The position numbers and the translations under genes are program-made. The notes beneath the pieces are model-generated. The model did no database searches. It was not told where the DNA came from and worked only from the letters and a program-made list of their open reading frames with translations. From contig JAUNOI010000014.1 in assembly GCA_030531165.1 (NCBI GenBank), positions 7,026 to 40,906 of the forward strand: DNA of 33,881 bases, read 5' to 3'. The stretch is from Lachnospiraceae bacterium. GTDB taxonomy: Bacteria; Bacillota; Clostridia; Lachnospirales; Lachnospiraceae. Positions 7,881-16,837 of this stretch are shown here, one piece after another; the first letter of the stretch is position 1, and each line of letters begins with the position of its first letter.

Positions 7881-9368
7881 TTACTGCAAATTCGTATATC
7901 CCATCAAATCCATATCGATTTCTTTTGCACAGTCACGGCCTTCGCGAAGCCCCCATACGACTAACGACTGTCCCCTGTGCATATCGCCTGCCGTATAAAC
8001 TTTATCGATATTGGTCTTATAACTTCCTTCCTCTGTCTTTACATTTGTTCGAGGATTTAAGGCAACCTTAAAGTCTCTTGTTACATAATCCTGACTGCCT
8101 AAAAATCCTGCTGCGATCAAGACTAATTCGCAGTCGACCGTATACTCGCTACCAGGCACATTGACCATCATCATGCGGCCGGTCTTTTCATCCTTTTTAC
8201 TTTCCAGTTTCACCAAAACTGCCTGTTTTAAGTTGCCCTTGTCGTCTTTGATAAATTCTTTTACCGTCGTCGTATAAACGCGTGGGTCCTGACCAAATAC
8301 CGCAATCGCTTCTTCCTGGCCATAATCCGTCTTTAAGACTTTTGGCCACTGTGGCCATGGATTTGATTCCGCACGTTCTACCGGCGGTTTCGGCATCATT
8401 TCCAGCTGTGTTACACTCTTTGCCCCATGTCGAATCGATGTTCCAAGGCAGTCATTGCCGGTATCTCCGCCGCCTATGATAATGACATTTTTGCCTTTGG
8501 CAGAGATGTTTTTGCCATCAGTTAAATTTGAATCTAACAGGCTCTTTGTATTTGCTCTTAAGAAATCCACTGCAAAATAAATACCTTTTGCATCTCTTCC
8601 CGGAACTTTGATATCGCGAGGGTTCGAAGCACCACAACAGAGTACAACTGCATCGTAATCTTTTACAAGCTGTTTTGCCTTAACGTCAACACCGACGTTA
8701 CAGTTTGTCTTGAATACGACACCTTCCTCTTCCATAATTTTCACACGGCGTTCGATGAACTGTTTTTCCAGCTTCATATTCGGAATTCCGTACATCAAAA
8801 GTCCTCCGACACGGTCAAATCGTTCATAGACCGTTACGCTGTGACCGCGTTTATTTAAGAAATATGCTGTCGATAATCCGGCGGGACCCGAACCGATGAC
8901 TGCAACTTTCATACCTGTACGGACTTTTGGAGGATTTGCTTTTGCTAATCCCATTTCATAGGCACGTTCGATGATCGCAAGCTCATTCTCCTTTGATGCG
9001 ACCGGATCACCGTTTAAATTGCACGTACATGCCGCCATGCAGAGTCCCGGACAGACTCTTCCGGTAAATTCCGGGAACGGATTCGTCTTTTTCAGACGAT
9101 AGTAAGCCTGTTCCCAGTTACCACGGTACACGAGATCATTCCATTCCGGAACCAGATTGTTCAACGGACATCCTGATGCCATACCGGCGATCATCATACC
9201 GGCCTGACAAAACGGAACTCCGCATTCCATACATCTTCCACCTTGTTTTCTCTGTTCTTTTTCCGTAAGAGGAGTATGGAATTCATTAAAGTTTTTAATA
9301 CGTTCTAATGGTTCAATTGCTTCTGCTAATTTCTGTTCATAATCTAAAAATCCAGTTGGTTTTCCCAT
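7881..9368 (-). CDS. gltD: Glutamate synthase small (beta) subunit
   Basis: NADPH-oxidising flavoprotein subunit of GOGAT; it passes electrons to GltB for converting 2-oxoglutarate plus glutamine to two glutamates. The N-terminal Fe-S region carries CMECGVPFCQ, CPLNN and CPGLCMAACTCN. Two Rossmann motifs follow, VAVIGSGPAGLS (FAD, about residue 155) and VIIIGGGDTGNDC (NADPH, about 300), then the C-terminal VYTAGDMHRGQSLVVWG. The 495-residue length is normal. GAGGAGG lies before the start. It begins 15 bp after gltB and is clearly in the same transcript. Confidence 0.97.
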   Translation of the reverse strand: MGKPTGFLDYEQKLAEAIEPLERIKNFNEFHTPLTEKEQRKQGGRCMECGVPFCQAGMMIAGMASGCPLNNLVPEWNDLVYRGNWEQAYYRLKKTNPFPEFTGRVCPGLCMAACTCNLNGDPVASKENELAIIERAYEMGLAKANPPKVRTGMKVAVIGSGPAGLSTAYFLNKRGHSVTVYERFDRVGGLLMYGIPNMKLEKQFIERRVKIMEEEGVVFKTNCNVGVDVKAKQLVKDYDAVVLCCGASNPRDIKVPGRDAKGIYFAVDFLRANTKSLLDSNLTDGKNISAKGKNVIIIGGGDTGNDCLGTSIRHGAKSVTQLEMMPKPPVERAESNPWPQWPKVLKTDYGQEEAIAVFGQDPRVYTTTVKEFIKDDKGNLKQAVLVKLESKKDEKTGRMMMVNVPGSEYTVDCELVLIAAGFLGSQDYVTRDFKVALNPRTNVKTEEGSYKTNIDKVYTAGDMHRGQSLVVWGLREGRDCAKEIDMDLMGYTNLQ

Positions 9369-9383
9369 TTTTTTGTCCTCCTC

Positions 9384-12300
9384 TTAATGATTTTTATTCA
9401 TATAAAATGCTTCGATCTGAGCCTGTTCACTGTTCAAACCACGTTCTTCCATCTGAACAATCGCATTCATCATGCGTTTGTAATCATGTGGCATAACTTT
9501 CTTGAATTTCGGCAAATATTCTTCAATATGATCTAAGATCAATTTACCTTTTTCAGAATTTGTATATTTTACATGCTCTTTGATCATATCGATCAATTCA
9601 ATAACATCATATTTATTTGACAGAGGTTCAATTCCAACTAACGCTTTATTTACACGTTTGTACAGCTTATTATTCTCATCCAGTACATAGGCGATACCAC
9701 CGCTCATTCCGGCTGCAAAGTTCTTGCCGGTTTCACCAAGGATCACCGCACGGCCGCCGGTCATATATTCACATCCATGATCGCCGACACCTTCAACGAC
9801 TGCTGTACATCCGGAGTTACGTACACAGAAACGTTCGCCCGCAACACCACTGATGTACGCGGAACCGCTTGTTGCACCGTATAAAGCAACATTACCGATG
9901 ATGATATTCTCATCTGCTTTAAATGTCGATCCTTTTGGAGGATATACGATCAGTTTACCACCGGAAAGTCCTTTTCCGAAATAGTCATTGCTGTCACCTT
10001 CGAGTTCGAGCGTCAGTCCTTTCGGAATAAATGCTCCAAAAGACTGTCCGCCGGCACCGTTACAGATGACCGTATACGTATCGTCATCCAGTGTATTGCC
10101 GTATCGTTTTGTAATTTCTGAACCAAAAATCGTTCCGAATGTGCGGTCGATATTCGTTACATCGACAGAAATACTTCTCTTCTGTCCGGTCTCCAATGCT
10201 GATTGGAACTGTTTTAACAAGATCGTTTCATCTTTTGTCTTTTCCAGTTCAAAATCATACGGATTTTTCTTGTTGTACTGAATCTTCTCCTTCTTGCTGT
10301 CGAAAGGATTCGTTAAAATATTCGTTAAATCAACATTTCTTTCCGCTGCAAGTTCATTTGGCTCAAGGAAATCGGAACGTCCAACTAACTCATCAACCGT
10401 TCTGACACCTAGTTTTGCCATATATTCTCTTAATTCCTGTGCAATAAACTTCATAAAGTTTTCTACATATTCCGGTTTGCCCATGAAGCGTTTCCGAAGT
10501 TCTGGATTCTGTGTTGCCACACCGACTGGACAGGTGTCCAGGTTACAAACTCTCATCATGACACAGCCCAAAGTTACCAACGGTGCTGTTGCAAATCCAA
10601 ATTCTTCTGCACCGAGCATTGCTGCAATTGCCACGTCACGGCCGCTCATCAATTTACCATCCGTTTCGATAACAACTTTATGACGCAGATCATTTCTGAT
10701 CAAAGTCTGATGCGTCTCTGCGAGACCTAATTCCCATGGAAGTCCCGCATTGTGGATTGAGCTGATTGGAGCAGCACCCGTACCACCATCATAACCGGAG
10801 ATCAAAATAACTTGCGCACCCGCTTTTGCTACACCTGCAGCGACCGTTCCGACACCAGCTTCTGATACTAATTTTACAGAAATTCTCGCATCGGTATTCG
10901 CATTTTTGCAGTCATAGATCAACTGCGCCAAATCCTCAATCGAATAAATGTCGTGATGCGGAGGTGGCGAAATTAAGGATACCCCTGGTGTTGAGTGTCT
11001 TGTCTTTGCAATCCAAGGATATACTTTTCCACCCGGAAGGTGTCCGCCTTCACCTGGTTTTGCACCCTGAGCCATCTTGATCTGGATCTCTTTTGCACTT
11101 ACTAAATATTCGCTTGTTACGCCAAATCGTCCGGAAGCAACCTGCTTAATTGCCGAGCATTTATTCAATCCGTCTGCACCGACTTTTAAACGTTCCGGGC
11201 GTTCTCCACCTTCACCAGAGTTGGATTTACCGCCGAGACGGTTCATCGCAACGGCTAACGCTTCATGTGCTTCTCCCGAAATTGATCCATAAGACATCGC
11301 ACCTGTTTTAAATCGTTTTACAATGGATTCCACACTTTCTACCTGAGAAAGAGAAATGCCTTTCTTTGGATATTTAAACTTCATCATACCGCGGATATTG
11401 CCCGGTTCCAGTTCCTGATCGATCATATGCGTATATTCCTTAAACAGCTCATAGTTGCCGGTACGCGTTGCGAGCTGTAACGTGTGGATCGTCTTCGGAT
11501 TATATAAATGCTGTTCCTTACCGCTTCTCGATTTGTGATCGCCGCTGCTGTCCAATGCAAGATCATTTTCAAGTCCCAGCGGATCAAATGCCGCCGTATG
11601 ATTTGCCAGTACATCATCATAAATATCATCAAGTGTAATTCCTTCAATACGGCTGACTGTATTCGTAAAATATTTATCGATCACGTCTTTGCTGATACCG
11701 ATTGCTTCAAAAATCTGGGATCCCTGATAAGACTGAATCGTCGAAATACCCATCTTCGAAGCAATTTTTACGATACCCTGTAAAATCGCATTATTGTAAT
11801 CGTCAACTGCTGCATAATAGTCTTTTTCAAGCAGATCATCATTGATCAGATCCTGAATCGTCAGCTGCGCGAGATACGGATTGATCGCTACCGCACCATA
11901 TCCGAGCAATGTTGCAAAATGATGTACTTCTCTCGGCTGACCGGATTCTAAAATAATCGCCATCGATGTTGATTTCTTTGTACGGATCAAATACTGATGC
12001 AATGCGGATACTGCTAACAATGCCGGAATTGCCACATGATATTCATCCACTTCGCGGTCTGTTAAAATAACAATATTCGCACCATCTCTGTACGCACGGT
12101 CTGCTTCGATAAATAAATGATCGATTGCTTTTTCCATCGATGTATTCTTATAGAAGGTAATCGGAATCTCGGCAACTTTAAATCCATGTCCGCTTAAATT
12201 TTTGATCTTTAACATATCCGTATTTGTCAGAATCGGATTGCGCACTTTTAAGACATTGCAATTCGAAGGAACTTCTTCTAATACATTGCCGCCCTTTCCG

Positions 12301-13919
12301 ATATAGACAGTCGTCGATGTAACAATTTTTTCACGCTGCGCATCAATCGGAGGATTCGTAACCTGTGCAAACAGCTGTTTAAAATAGTTAAATAACGGCT
12401 GTCTGACTTTAGAAAATACAGCCAGTGGCACATCCGTTCCCATTGCTCCAATCGGCTCACTTCCTTTTTCAGCCATTGAAAGAATGGAATTTTTCACATC
12501 TTCATAGGCATATCCGAAGGATTTTAATAATTTCTGTCTATGTTCTAATGAATAGGTTTCTACTTTTTTATTTGGAATCTTCAGATTATGCAGTTCCACA
12601 ATCTGGTCATCCAGCCATTCACCGTATGGCTGACGGTTGGCATATTCTTCTTTTAATGTAGCGTCATCGATCATTTCTCCCTTAACCGTATCGATCAAAA
12701 GCATACGTCCCGGACGAAGACGGTCTTTAATCTTAATATTCGTCGGATCAATATCCAATACACCGATCTCAGAGGATAAAATCAACTGATCGTCATTCGT
12801 TACATAATAACGGGAAGGACGAAGTCCGTTACGGTCAAGTACCGCACCAACAATATCGCCATCCGTAAAGATGATCGACGCAGGGCCGTCCCACGGTTCC
12901 ATCATCGTTGCATAATATTGATAAAAGTCTCTCTTTTCCTGAGACATTGTATCATTATTTTCCCATGGTTCCGGAATCGTGATCATAACCGCTAGCGGAA
13001 GTTCCATACCGCTCATAACCATGTATTCTAATGTATTATCCAGTCTTGCAGAATCGGATCCGTTCGGATCAACAACAGGTGTGATCTTGGACATCTGTCC
13101 TTTTAATTCCTCAGACTCTAAAATCTCTTCGCGCGCATGCATCTTATCTGCATTACCACGGATTGTATTAATCTCACCGTTATGTACGATGAAACGATAT
13201 GGATGTGCTTTTTCCCAGCTTGGCGTCGTATTCGTAGAAAAACGGGAGTGTACTAATGCGATTGCCGATTCATAATCTTCATCATGCAGATCTTTAAAGA
13301 ACAGACGGAGCTGTCCGACTAAGAACATTCCTTTATATACGATCGTTCTGCTGGAGCAGGATACCACATATACTTCTTCATTATTACTCTGTTCAAATAT
13401 TTTTCTTACGATATATAATTTTCGGTCAAAATCAAGCCCTGCTTTTACATCTGCAGGTTTTGCTACAAATCCCTGCTTGATATTCGGCATACAGTCCAGA
13501 GCTCTTTTGCCTAAAACGTCAGGATTCGTCGGAACATCTCTCCATCCAAGGAATTTCATTCCCTCTTTCTTTACGATGACTTCAAACATCTTCATCGCCT
13601 GTTTTGCTTTTCTTTCATCCTGTGGGAAGAAGAACATACCGATTCCGTATTCTCTTTCCTCTCCAATCGGAATCGAAGCTTTCTGGCAAGCTTTCTTAAA
13701 AAAGTTATGTGAGATCTGAAGCATGATTCCAACGCCATCTCCGGTTTCCCCGGCAGCATCCTTACCGGCTCTATGTTCCAGTGTTTCTACAATCTTAAGT
13801 GCATTTTGCACAGTCGCATGGCTTTTTCTTCCTTTAATATCGACGCAGGCACCGATACCACAGTTATCATGTTCAAATCTTGGATCATATAAACCGATAT
13901 TCTGATTATTCTGACTCAT
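9384..13919 (-). CDS. gltB: Glutamate synthase large (alpha) subunit
   Basis: Full-length 1511-residue GOGAT alpha subunit, central to ammonia assimilation together with glutamine synthetase. The Ntn-type glutaminase domain starts at Cys20 in NCGIGA, so a 19-residue propeptide must be removed. The FMN-binding synthase domain (about 800-1190) contains PGEGGHLPGGKV, SVKLVSEAGVG and the 3Fe-4S motif C-x5-C-x4-C in CVMMRVCNLDTCPVG. The C-terminal GXGXG beta-helix starts near GAGGQSFGAFIPKG. No frameshifts. AGGAG is eight bases before the ATG. A good promoter and a repeated dyad lie upstream (14070-14166). The neighbouring GlnL-like regulator and glutamate symporter (16830-21063) suggest a nitrogen-related region. 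Confidence 0.98.
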   Translation of the reverse strand: MSQNNQNIGLYDPRFEHDNCGIGACVDIKGRKSHATVQNALKIVETLEHRAGKDAAGETGDGVGIMLQISHNFFKKACQKASIPIGEEREYGIGMFFFPQDERKAKQAMKMFEVIVKKEGMKFLGWRDVPTNPDVLGKRALDCMPNIKQGFVAKPADVKAGLDFDRKLYIVRKIFEQSNNEEVYVVSCSSRTIVYKGMFLVGQLRLFFKDLHDEDYESAIALVHSRFSTNTTPSWEKAHPYRFIVHNGEINTIRGNADKMHAREEILESEELKGQMSKITPVVDPNGSDSARLDNTLEYMVMSGMELPLAVMITIPEPWENNDTMSQEKRDFYQYYATMMEPWDGPASIIFTDGDIVGAVLDRNGLRPSRYYVTNDDQLILSSEIGVLDIDPTNIKIKDRLRPGRMLLIDTVKGEMIDDATLKEEYANRQPYGEWLDDQIVELHNLKIPNKKVETYSLEHRQKLLKSFGYAYEDVKNSILSMAEKGSEPIGAMGTDVPLAVFSKVRQPLFNYFKQLFAQVTNPPIDAQREKIVTSTTVYIGKGGNVLEEVPSNCNVLKVRNPILTNTDMLKIKNLSGHGFKVAEIPITFYKNTSMEKAIDHLFIEADRAYRDGANIVILTDREVDEYHVAIPALLAVSALHQYLIRTKKSTSMAIILESGQPREVHHFATLLGYGAVAINPYLAQLTIQDLINDDLLEKDYYAAVDDYNNAILQGIVKIASKMGISTIQSYQGSQIFEAIGISKDVIDKYFTNTVSRIEGITLDDIYDDVLANHTAAFDPLGLENDLALDSSGDHKSRSGKEQHLYNPKTIHTLQLATRTGNYELFKEYTHMIDQELEPGNIRGMMKFKYPKKGISLSQVESVESIVKRFKTGAMSYGSISGEAHEALAVAMNRLGGKSNSGEGGERPERLKVGADGLNKCSAIKQVASGRFGVTSEYLVSAKEIQIKMAQGAKPGEGGHLPGGKVYPWIAKTRHSTPGVSLISPPPHHDIYSIEDLAQLIYDCKNANTDARISVKLVSEAGVGTVAAGVAKAGAQVILISGYDGGTGAAPISSIHNAGLPWELGLAETHQTLIRNDLRHKVVIETDGKLMSGRDVAIAAMLGAEEFGFATAPLVTLGCVMMRVCNLDTCPVGVATQNPELRKRFMGKPEYVENFMKFIAQELREYMAKLGVRTVDELVGRSDFLEPNELAAERNVDLTNILTNPFDSKKEKIQYNKKNPYDFELEKTKDETILLKQFQSALETGQKRSISVDVTNIDRTFGTIFGSEITKRYGNTLDDDTYTVICNGAGGQSFGAFIPKGLTLELEGDSNDYFGKGLSGGKLIVYPPKGSTFKADENIIIGNVALYGATSGSAYISGVAGERFCVRNSGCTAVVEGVGDHGCEYMTGGRAVILGETGKNFAAGMSGGIAYVLDENNKLYKRVNKALVGIEPLSNKYDVIELIDMIKEHVKYTNSEKGKLILDHIEEYLPKFKKVMPHDYKRMMNAIVQMEERGLNSEQAQIEAFYMNKNH

Positions 13920-14069
13920 AACGTTAACTCCTTTCCATTACAAATGCAAAACTGATACTTTTTGCAGTCCAAAATTCAATTTCTTTTTAAATCCAAAGTT
14001 TTATATCGTGATTTTCTCTCTTTTTTGCAACTTTGAATATTTTTTCCTTCATTTTTAATTTCGAATGAT

Positions 14070-14098
14070 ATGATACTACTTTTTTCTCCTTTTGTAAA
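14070..14098 (-). promoter_or_regulatory. Probable gltBD promoter
   Basis: On the minus strand TTTACA (14098-14093) is followed after 17 bp by TATCAT (14075-14070), predicting a start near 14063 and a leader of about 140 bases. The rest of 13920-14241 is very AT-rich; an 82-codon frame there (13976-14224) has no ribosome binding site or recognisable product and overlaps this promoter and the terminator of the upstream operon. Confidence 0.55.
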
Positions 14099-14110
14099 CA
14101 ACTTTTTTCG

Positions 14111-14166
14111 TATAATTATCTGATAATTCGAATACTTAACTTTATTAATATAGTTATCTGATAATT
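14111..14166. promoter_or_regulatory. Two copies of an 18-bp dyad upstream of the gltB promoter
   Basis: TATAATTATCTGATAATT (14111-14128) and TATAGTTATCTGATAATT (14149-14166) match at 17 of 18 bases and are 38 bp apart. Each contains the perfect dyad TTATC-T-GATAA. They would lie about 48 to 103 bases upstream of the predicted gltB start, a typical position for activator binding. No known regulator site was recognised. Confidence 0.6.
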
Positions 14167-14169
14167 TAA

Positions 14170-14227
14170 AAATAACAAAGAAAAAGTGCATAAATTGTTT
14201 TATCTTTTCCCACAACTTATACACTTT
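14170..14227 (-). terminator. Terminator of the queDE-folE-queC operon
   Basis: On the minus strand a 15-bp stem (AAAGTGTATAAGTTG with CAATTTATGCACTTT, two G-U pairs) starts 14 bases after the queC stop codon and is followed by a T-rich run. It separates the que operon from gltB. Confidence 0.7.
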
Positions 14228-14241
14228 ATAAAATAAGTTTT

Positions 14242-14907
14242 TTACTTTGACGCCTCTTTTTCCTGAATATACAGATCATAACCCTTTTTTCGCAGCTTAC
14301 ATGCAGGACAGTCGCCGCATCCATCGCCGATAATCCCATTGTAGCAGGTCAGTGTTTCATTTTTAATAATATCAAGAACACCCAGCTGATCTGCAAATTC
14401 CCATGTCTCCTTTTTATCAATCCACATCATCGGTGTCATGATTTCAAACTCATAATCCATAGCAAGCGTCAGGCTCGTATTCAGAGATTTGATAAAGACA
14501 TCCCGACAGTCAGGATATCCACTGAAATCGCTCTGAGAAACCCCGGTAACCAGTACATGAATCTCTCTCTGCTTTGCAAACACTGCCGCAAAAGTCAGGA
14601 AAATCATATTTCTTCCATCGACAAACGTATTCGGCGTTCCTTCCTCCGGTGCATCGTGATCAACTTCCATATCGATCCTTGTCAAAGAATTCGGAGCAAG
14701 CTGTCCAAGAAGGCTCATATCCAAAATATGATGCTCAATTCCATATTTTTTTGTAATCGCTTTCGCACATTCCAGTTCCTTAACATGCCGCTGTCCATAG
14801 TCAAATGAAATTGCAATGACCTCATCAAATTTCTGTTTCGCCCAGAACAAACAGGTCGTGCTGTCCTGCCCGCCGCTAAATACAACAACTGCTCTATTGT
14901 GTTTCAT
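14242..14907 (-). CDS. queC: 7-cyano-7-deazaguanine (preQ0) synthase
   Basis: ATP-dependent enzyme converting 7-carboxy-7-deazaguanine and ammonia to preQ0, precursor of queuosine in tRNA wobble positions. The N-terminal PP-loop motif [13 protein letters not shown] and the C-terminal zinc site [16 protein letters not shown] (four Cys) are both intact. The 221-residue length is normal. It is the last gene of queD-queE-folE-queC, 29 bp after folE. No tgt, queA or queF is in the window. Confidence 0.96.
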   Translation of the reverse strand: MKHNRAVVVFSGGQDSTTCLFWAKQKFDEVIAISFDYGQRHVKELECAKAITKKYGIEHHILDMSLLGQLAPNSLTRIDMEVDHDAPEEGTPNTFVDGRNMIFLTFAAVFAKQREIHVLVTGVSQSDFSGYPDCRDVFIKSLNTSLTLAMDYEFEIMTPMMWIDKKETWEFADQLGVLDIIKNETLTCYNGIIGDGCGDCPACKLRKKGYDLYIQEKEASK

Positions 14908-14936
14908 AATACTTGATCTCCTTTTTTCGTCTTTTA

Positions 14937-15524
14937 TTAACTCCTCATCATAAACAGCAATTTATTCTGCAGCACCGGATCAGTATCAAACCGTCCTCGA
15001 AATGTCGTTGTAATCGTCTTTGCATCCGGCTTTTTAATTCCGCGTGCTGTCATGCAGCTATGGCAGCCTTCGATAATGACCGCCACATCATTAGAACCGG
15101 TTACCTTGCTGATAATCTGCGCGATATCACTGCCGATGCGCTCCTGAAGCTGCAGGCGCTTTCCTGCCATTTCCGCAATTCTTGCGATTTTGCTCAGACC
15201 GATCACCTTATCCGTCGGAGTATAAGCGACCGATACTTTCATATCGTACATTAACGCCATATGATGCTCACAAAAACTGAAGATATCAATATTTTTTACG
15301 AGTACAATATCGTTTTTTCCTTTATCTGTCGCTTCCTCAACAAAAGTTTTGCCAAACATCTCCGCAATTTCATCATTGGTATAATTCATGCCTTCAAAAA
15401 CTTCTTCATACATTCTCGCAACGCGGTCGGGTGTCTCCTTAAGCCCTTCCCTTTCAGGATCATCCCCAAGAGCAACTAAAATTCCTCTTATATGCTCTTT
15501 GATCGCTTCTTTATCAATTGCCAT
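14937..15524 (-). CDS. folE: GTP cyclohydrolase I
   Basis: Converts GTP to 7,8-dihydroneopterin triphosphate, the substrate of QueD and also of folate synthesis. The zinc and active-site motifs FCEHHM (about residue 83) and EGCHSCM (about 150) are present, with GLSKIARI between. The 195-residue length matches the family. Its place between queE and queC, with only three bases between the queE stop and its start, indicates that this copy serves queuosine precursor synthesis under riboswitch control; a folate role may be shared if it is the only copy in the genome. Confidence 0.96.
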   Translation of the reverse strand: MAIDKEAIKEHIRGILVALGDDPEREGLKETPDRVARMYEEVFEGMNYTNDEIAEMFGKTFVEEATDKGKNDIVLVKNIDIFSFCEHHMALMYDMKVSVAYTPTDKVIGLSKIARIAEMAGKRLQLQERIGSDIAQIISKVTGSNDVAVIIEGCHSCMTARGIKKPDAKTITTTFRGRFDTDPVLQNKLLFMMRS

Positions 15525-15527
15525 TTC

Positions 15528-16196
15528 CTACACTCCTTTCATCTCAGGATCCCATATTACTTTATGCATCTGGATCTGAAGATTGACCCCGTTTAATTTC
15601 TCTTCTTTCATAAATGTAACTATTTCTTCCGGTTCTATTTTTCCGAACACCGGGCTCAAATAACAGCTGCATCTGGATACTAATCCATATTGATCCATGA
15701 TCTCTTTCGCACGGATCAAATCCTCCCTGCTGCCCGATACAAACTTCACCGTATCCACCGTTCTTACTTTTTCATAATTCGAAAGATACATTGCCGACTC
15801 CATTCCGCTTCCCGGAAGTTTATAATCCAGCGTCATAGAAATCCTGTCACTGATGCCGATATATGGCGTAATGTCTACGCTTCCATTTGTCTCAATTTCA
15901 ATTGCAAGCCTCTCATCCCGTATAAGATACGAAAGAAGATCACACATATACTCCTGCCGTAAAGGCTCTCCACCTGTTAATGTAACATTATAAACGCCAA
16001 AATCACATATAACCTGATATATTTCCTCTTTTGTCATCCATATAAATGGAGCATCCGGATGATTTGCCCATGTTGTATCGCAATAACTGCAATTGAGATT
16101 GCAGCCGGCAAAGCGAATAAATACGGCTAACTGCCCTGCCTTCTTCCCTTCACCGTTAATACTTAAAAAACTTTCTACTACCTGATATCGTTCCAT
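15528..16196 (-). CDS. queE: 7-carboxy-7-deazaguanine synthase (radical SAM)
   Basis: Radical SAM enzyme that contracts 6-carboxytetrahydropterin to 7-carboxy-7-deazaguanine. The cluster motif is CNLNCSYCDT (C-x3-C-x2-C), preceded by the substrate-binding NGEG near the N-terminus and followed by TGGEP (SAM-binding GGE). At 222 residues it has normal length. The ATG directly follows the queD stop codon with no gap, so translation is probably coupled. Confidence 0.96.
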   Translation of the reverse strand: MERYQVVESFLSINGEGKKAGQLAVFIRFAGCNLNCSYCDTTWANHPDAPFIWMTKEEIYQVICDFGVYNVTLTGGEPLRQEYMCDLLSYLIRDERLAIEIETNGSVDITPYIGISDRISMTLDYKLPGSGMESAMYLSNYEKVRTVDTVKFVSGSREDLIRAKEIMDQYGLVSRCSCYLSPVFGKIEPEEIVTFMKEEKLNGVNLQIQMHKVIWDPEMKGV

Positions 16197-16619
16197 TTAA
16201 TTCTCCCGATAAGATGCACAATTATTCGGCGTCTCATATACCATTGCCTCAACTACCCGATAACCTTTTTCAACCATTCTGTCATAAAAATATTTCGCAA
16301 AATTCTCAGCAGTTGGACGAATCGGCAGAGAAATCACTTCAAATCCCTCTTCTGCCAGAATTTCCAGAGTAATCGACCGCAGACTTCCTTCTTCAATAAT
16401 CAATTTATGATCGAAAAAGTCAACCATTTCTTTGACGTCTGATTTTAATTTTGAGAAATCAACTACCATGCCGCGCATATTGCCTTCCTGCTGCAGCGTC
16501 TCACTGCCAACATTCACGATGACTTTCCATCGGTGTCCATGAATATTCCTGCATTTTCCATCATATCCTTTCAAAAAATGCGCTGCATCAAAATCATGCT
16601 CTGTTTTCAATATATACAT
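16197..16619 (-). CDS. queD: 6-carboxy-5,6,7,8-tetrahydropterin synthase
   Basis: Converts dihydroneopterin triphosphate to 6-carboxytetrahydropterin. Near the N-terminus HDFDAAHF supplies one zinc His and CRNIHGHRWKV supplies the catalytic Cys and the other two His; the HxH pair and a later DHKL segment fit the PTPS/QueD fold. I choose the ATG at 16619 (protein begins MYILKTEHDFDAAHF, 140 residues) because AAGGAG lies nine bases upstream. A longer in-frame reading from 16739 would translate the riboswitch terminator and a repeat remnant and is not credible. First gene of the que operon. Confidence 0.95.
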   Translation of the reverse strand: MYILKTEHDFDAAHFLKGYDGKCRNIHGHRWKVIVNVGSETLQQEGNMRGMVVDFSKLKSDVKEMVDFFDHKLIIEEGSLRSITLEILAEEGFEVISLPIRPTAENFAKYFYDRMVEKGYRVVEAMVYETPNNCASYREN

Positions 16620-16654
16620 CCATTTTATCTCCTTTTTAAATAGAATTTCAGAGT

Positions 16655-16684
16655 AATTTCCGTTTGCCTTATGCCTTCGCGTAA
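16655..16684. repeat. Partial copy of the composite repeat, in the queD leader
   Basis: This 30-base segment is identical at 26 positions to 7778-7807, covering the right end of the full element (TTTCCG-TTGCCTT-TGCCTTCGCG). It lies between the riboswitch terminator and the queD ribosome binding site. The second hairpin half and the left part are missing. Confidence 0.65.
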
Positions 16685-16715
16685 AAAATAGGACAGGCAA
16701 AAAAATCGCCTGTCC
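16683..16715 (-). terminator. Attenuator terminator of the preQ1 riboswitch
   Basis: On the minus strand GGACAGGC (16715-16708) and GCCTGTCC (16698-16691) form an 8-bp GC-rich stem followed by TATTTTTT. It lies between the aptamer and queD. The 5' arm can instead pair with CCTGTC of the aptamer's P1 stem (16768-16763), which gives a simple ON/OFF switch. Confidence 0.85.
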
Positions 16716-16743
16716 CTTCATCATAATCATTCTCATCATAAAT

Positions 16744-16788
16744 GGTCCTAGTTTTGTTTATAGACAGGATGGTACAAGCGAACTGTCT
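16744..16788 (-). promoter_or_regulatory. preQ1-I riboswitch aptamer
   Basis: The minus strand has the preQ1-I layout: P1 stem GACAG/CTGTC, a loop TTCGCTTGTACCATC with the C-rich binding segment, and the A-rich tail TATAAACAAAACTAGGA that would fold back as the pseudoknot. It lies about 14 bases after the predicted transcription start and upstream of the queuosine precursor genes, exactly where this class is found. Binding of preQ1 is expected to switch the operon off. Confidence 0.88.
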
Positions 16789-16808
16789 TATTCATTTTCA
16801 ACTTTAGT

Positions 16809-16837
16809 ATCATATCATCTTACCGGTATCTAGTCAA
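16809..16837 (-). promoter_or_regulatory. Promoter of the que operon
   Basis: On the minus strand TTGACT (16837-16832) and TATGAT (16814-16809) are separated by 17 bp. The -35 box overlaps the last codons and stop codon of the response-regulator gene. The start would be near 16802, just before the riboswitch. Confidence 0.75.

Noticed and set aside
9988-13905. Many plus-strand frames of 60-130 codons opposite gltB
   Set aside because: They mirror the codon structure of gltB on the other strand, have no ribosome binding sites and no recognisable products.
13976-14224. 82-codon frame on the minus strand, Lys/Ile/Asn-rich
   Set aside because: It overlaps the que terminator, the repeated dyad and the gltB promoter; composition is simply that of AT-rich intergenic DNA and no start signal is present.
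16620-16739. N-terminal extension of queD, giving a 180-residue protein
   Set aside because: The extra codons cover the riboswitch terminator stem and a repeat remnant, there is no ribosome binding site at 16739, and the QueD homology begins at MYILKTEHDFDAAHF.
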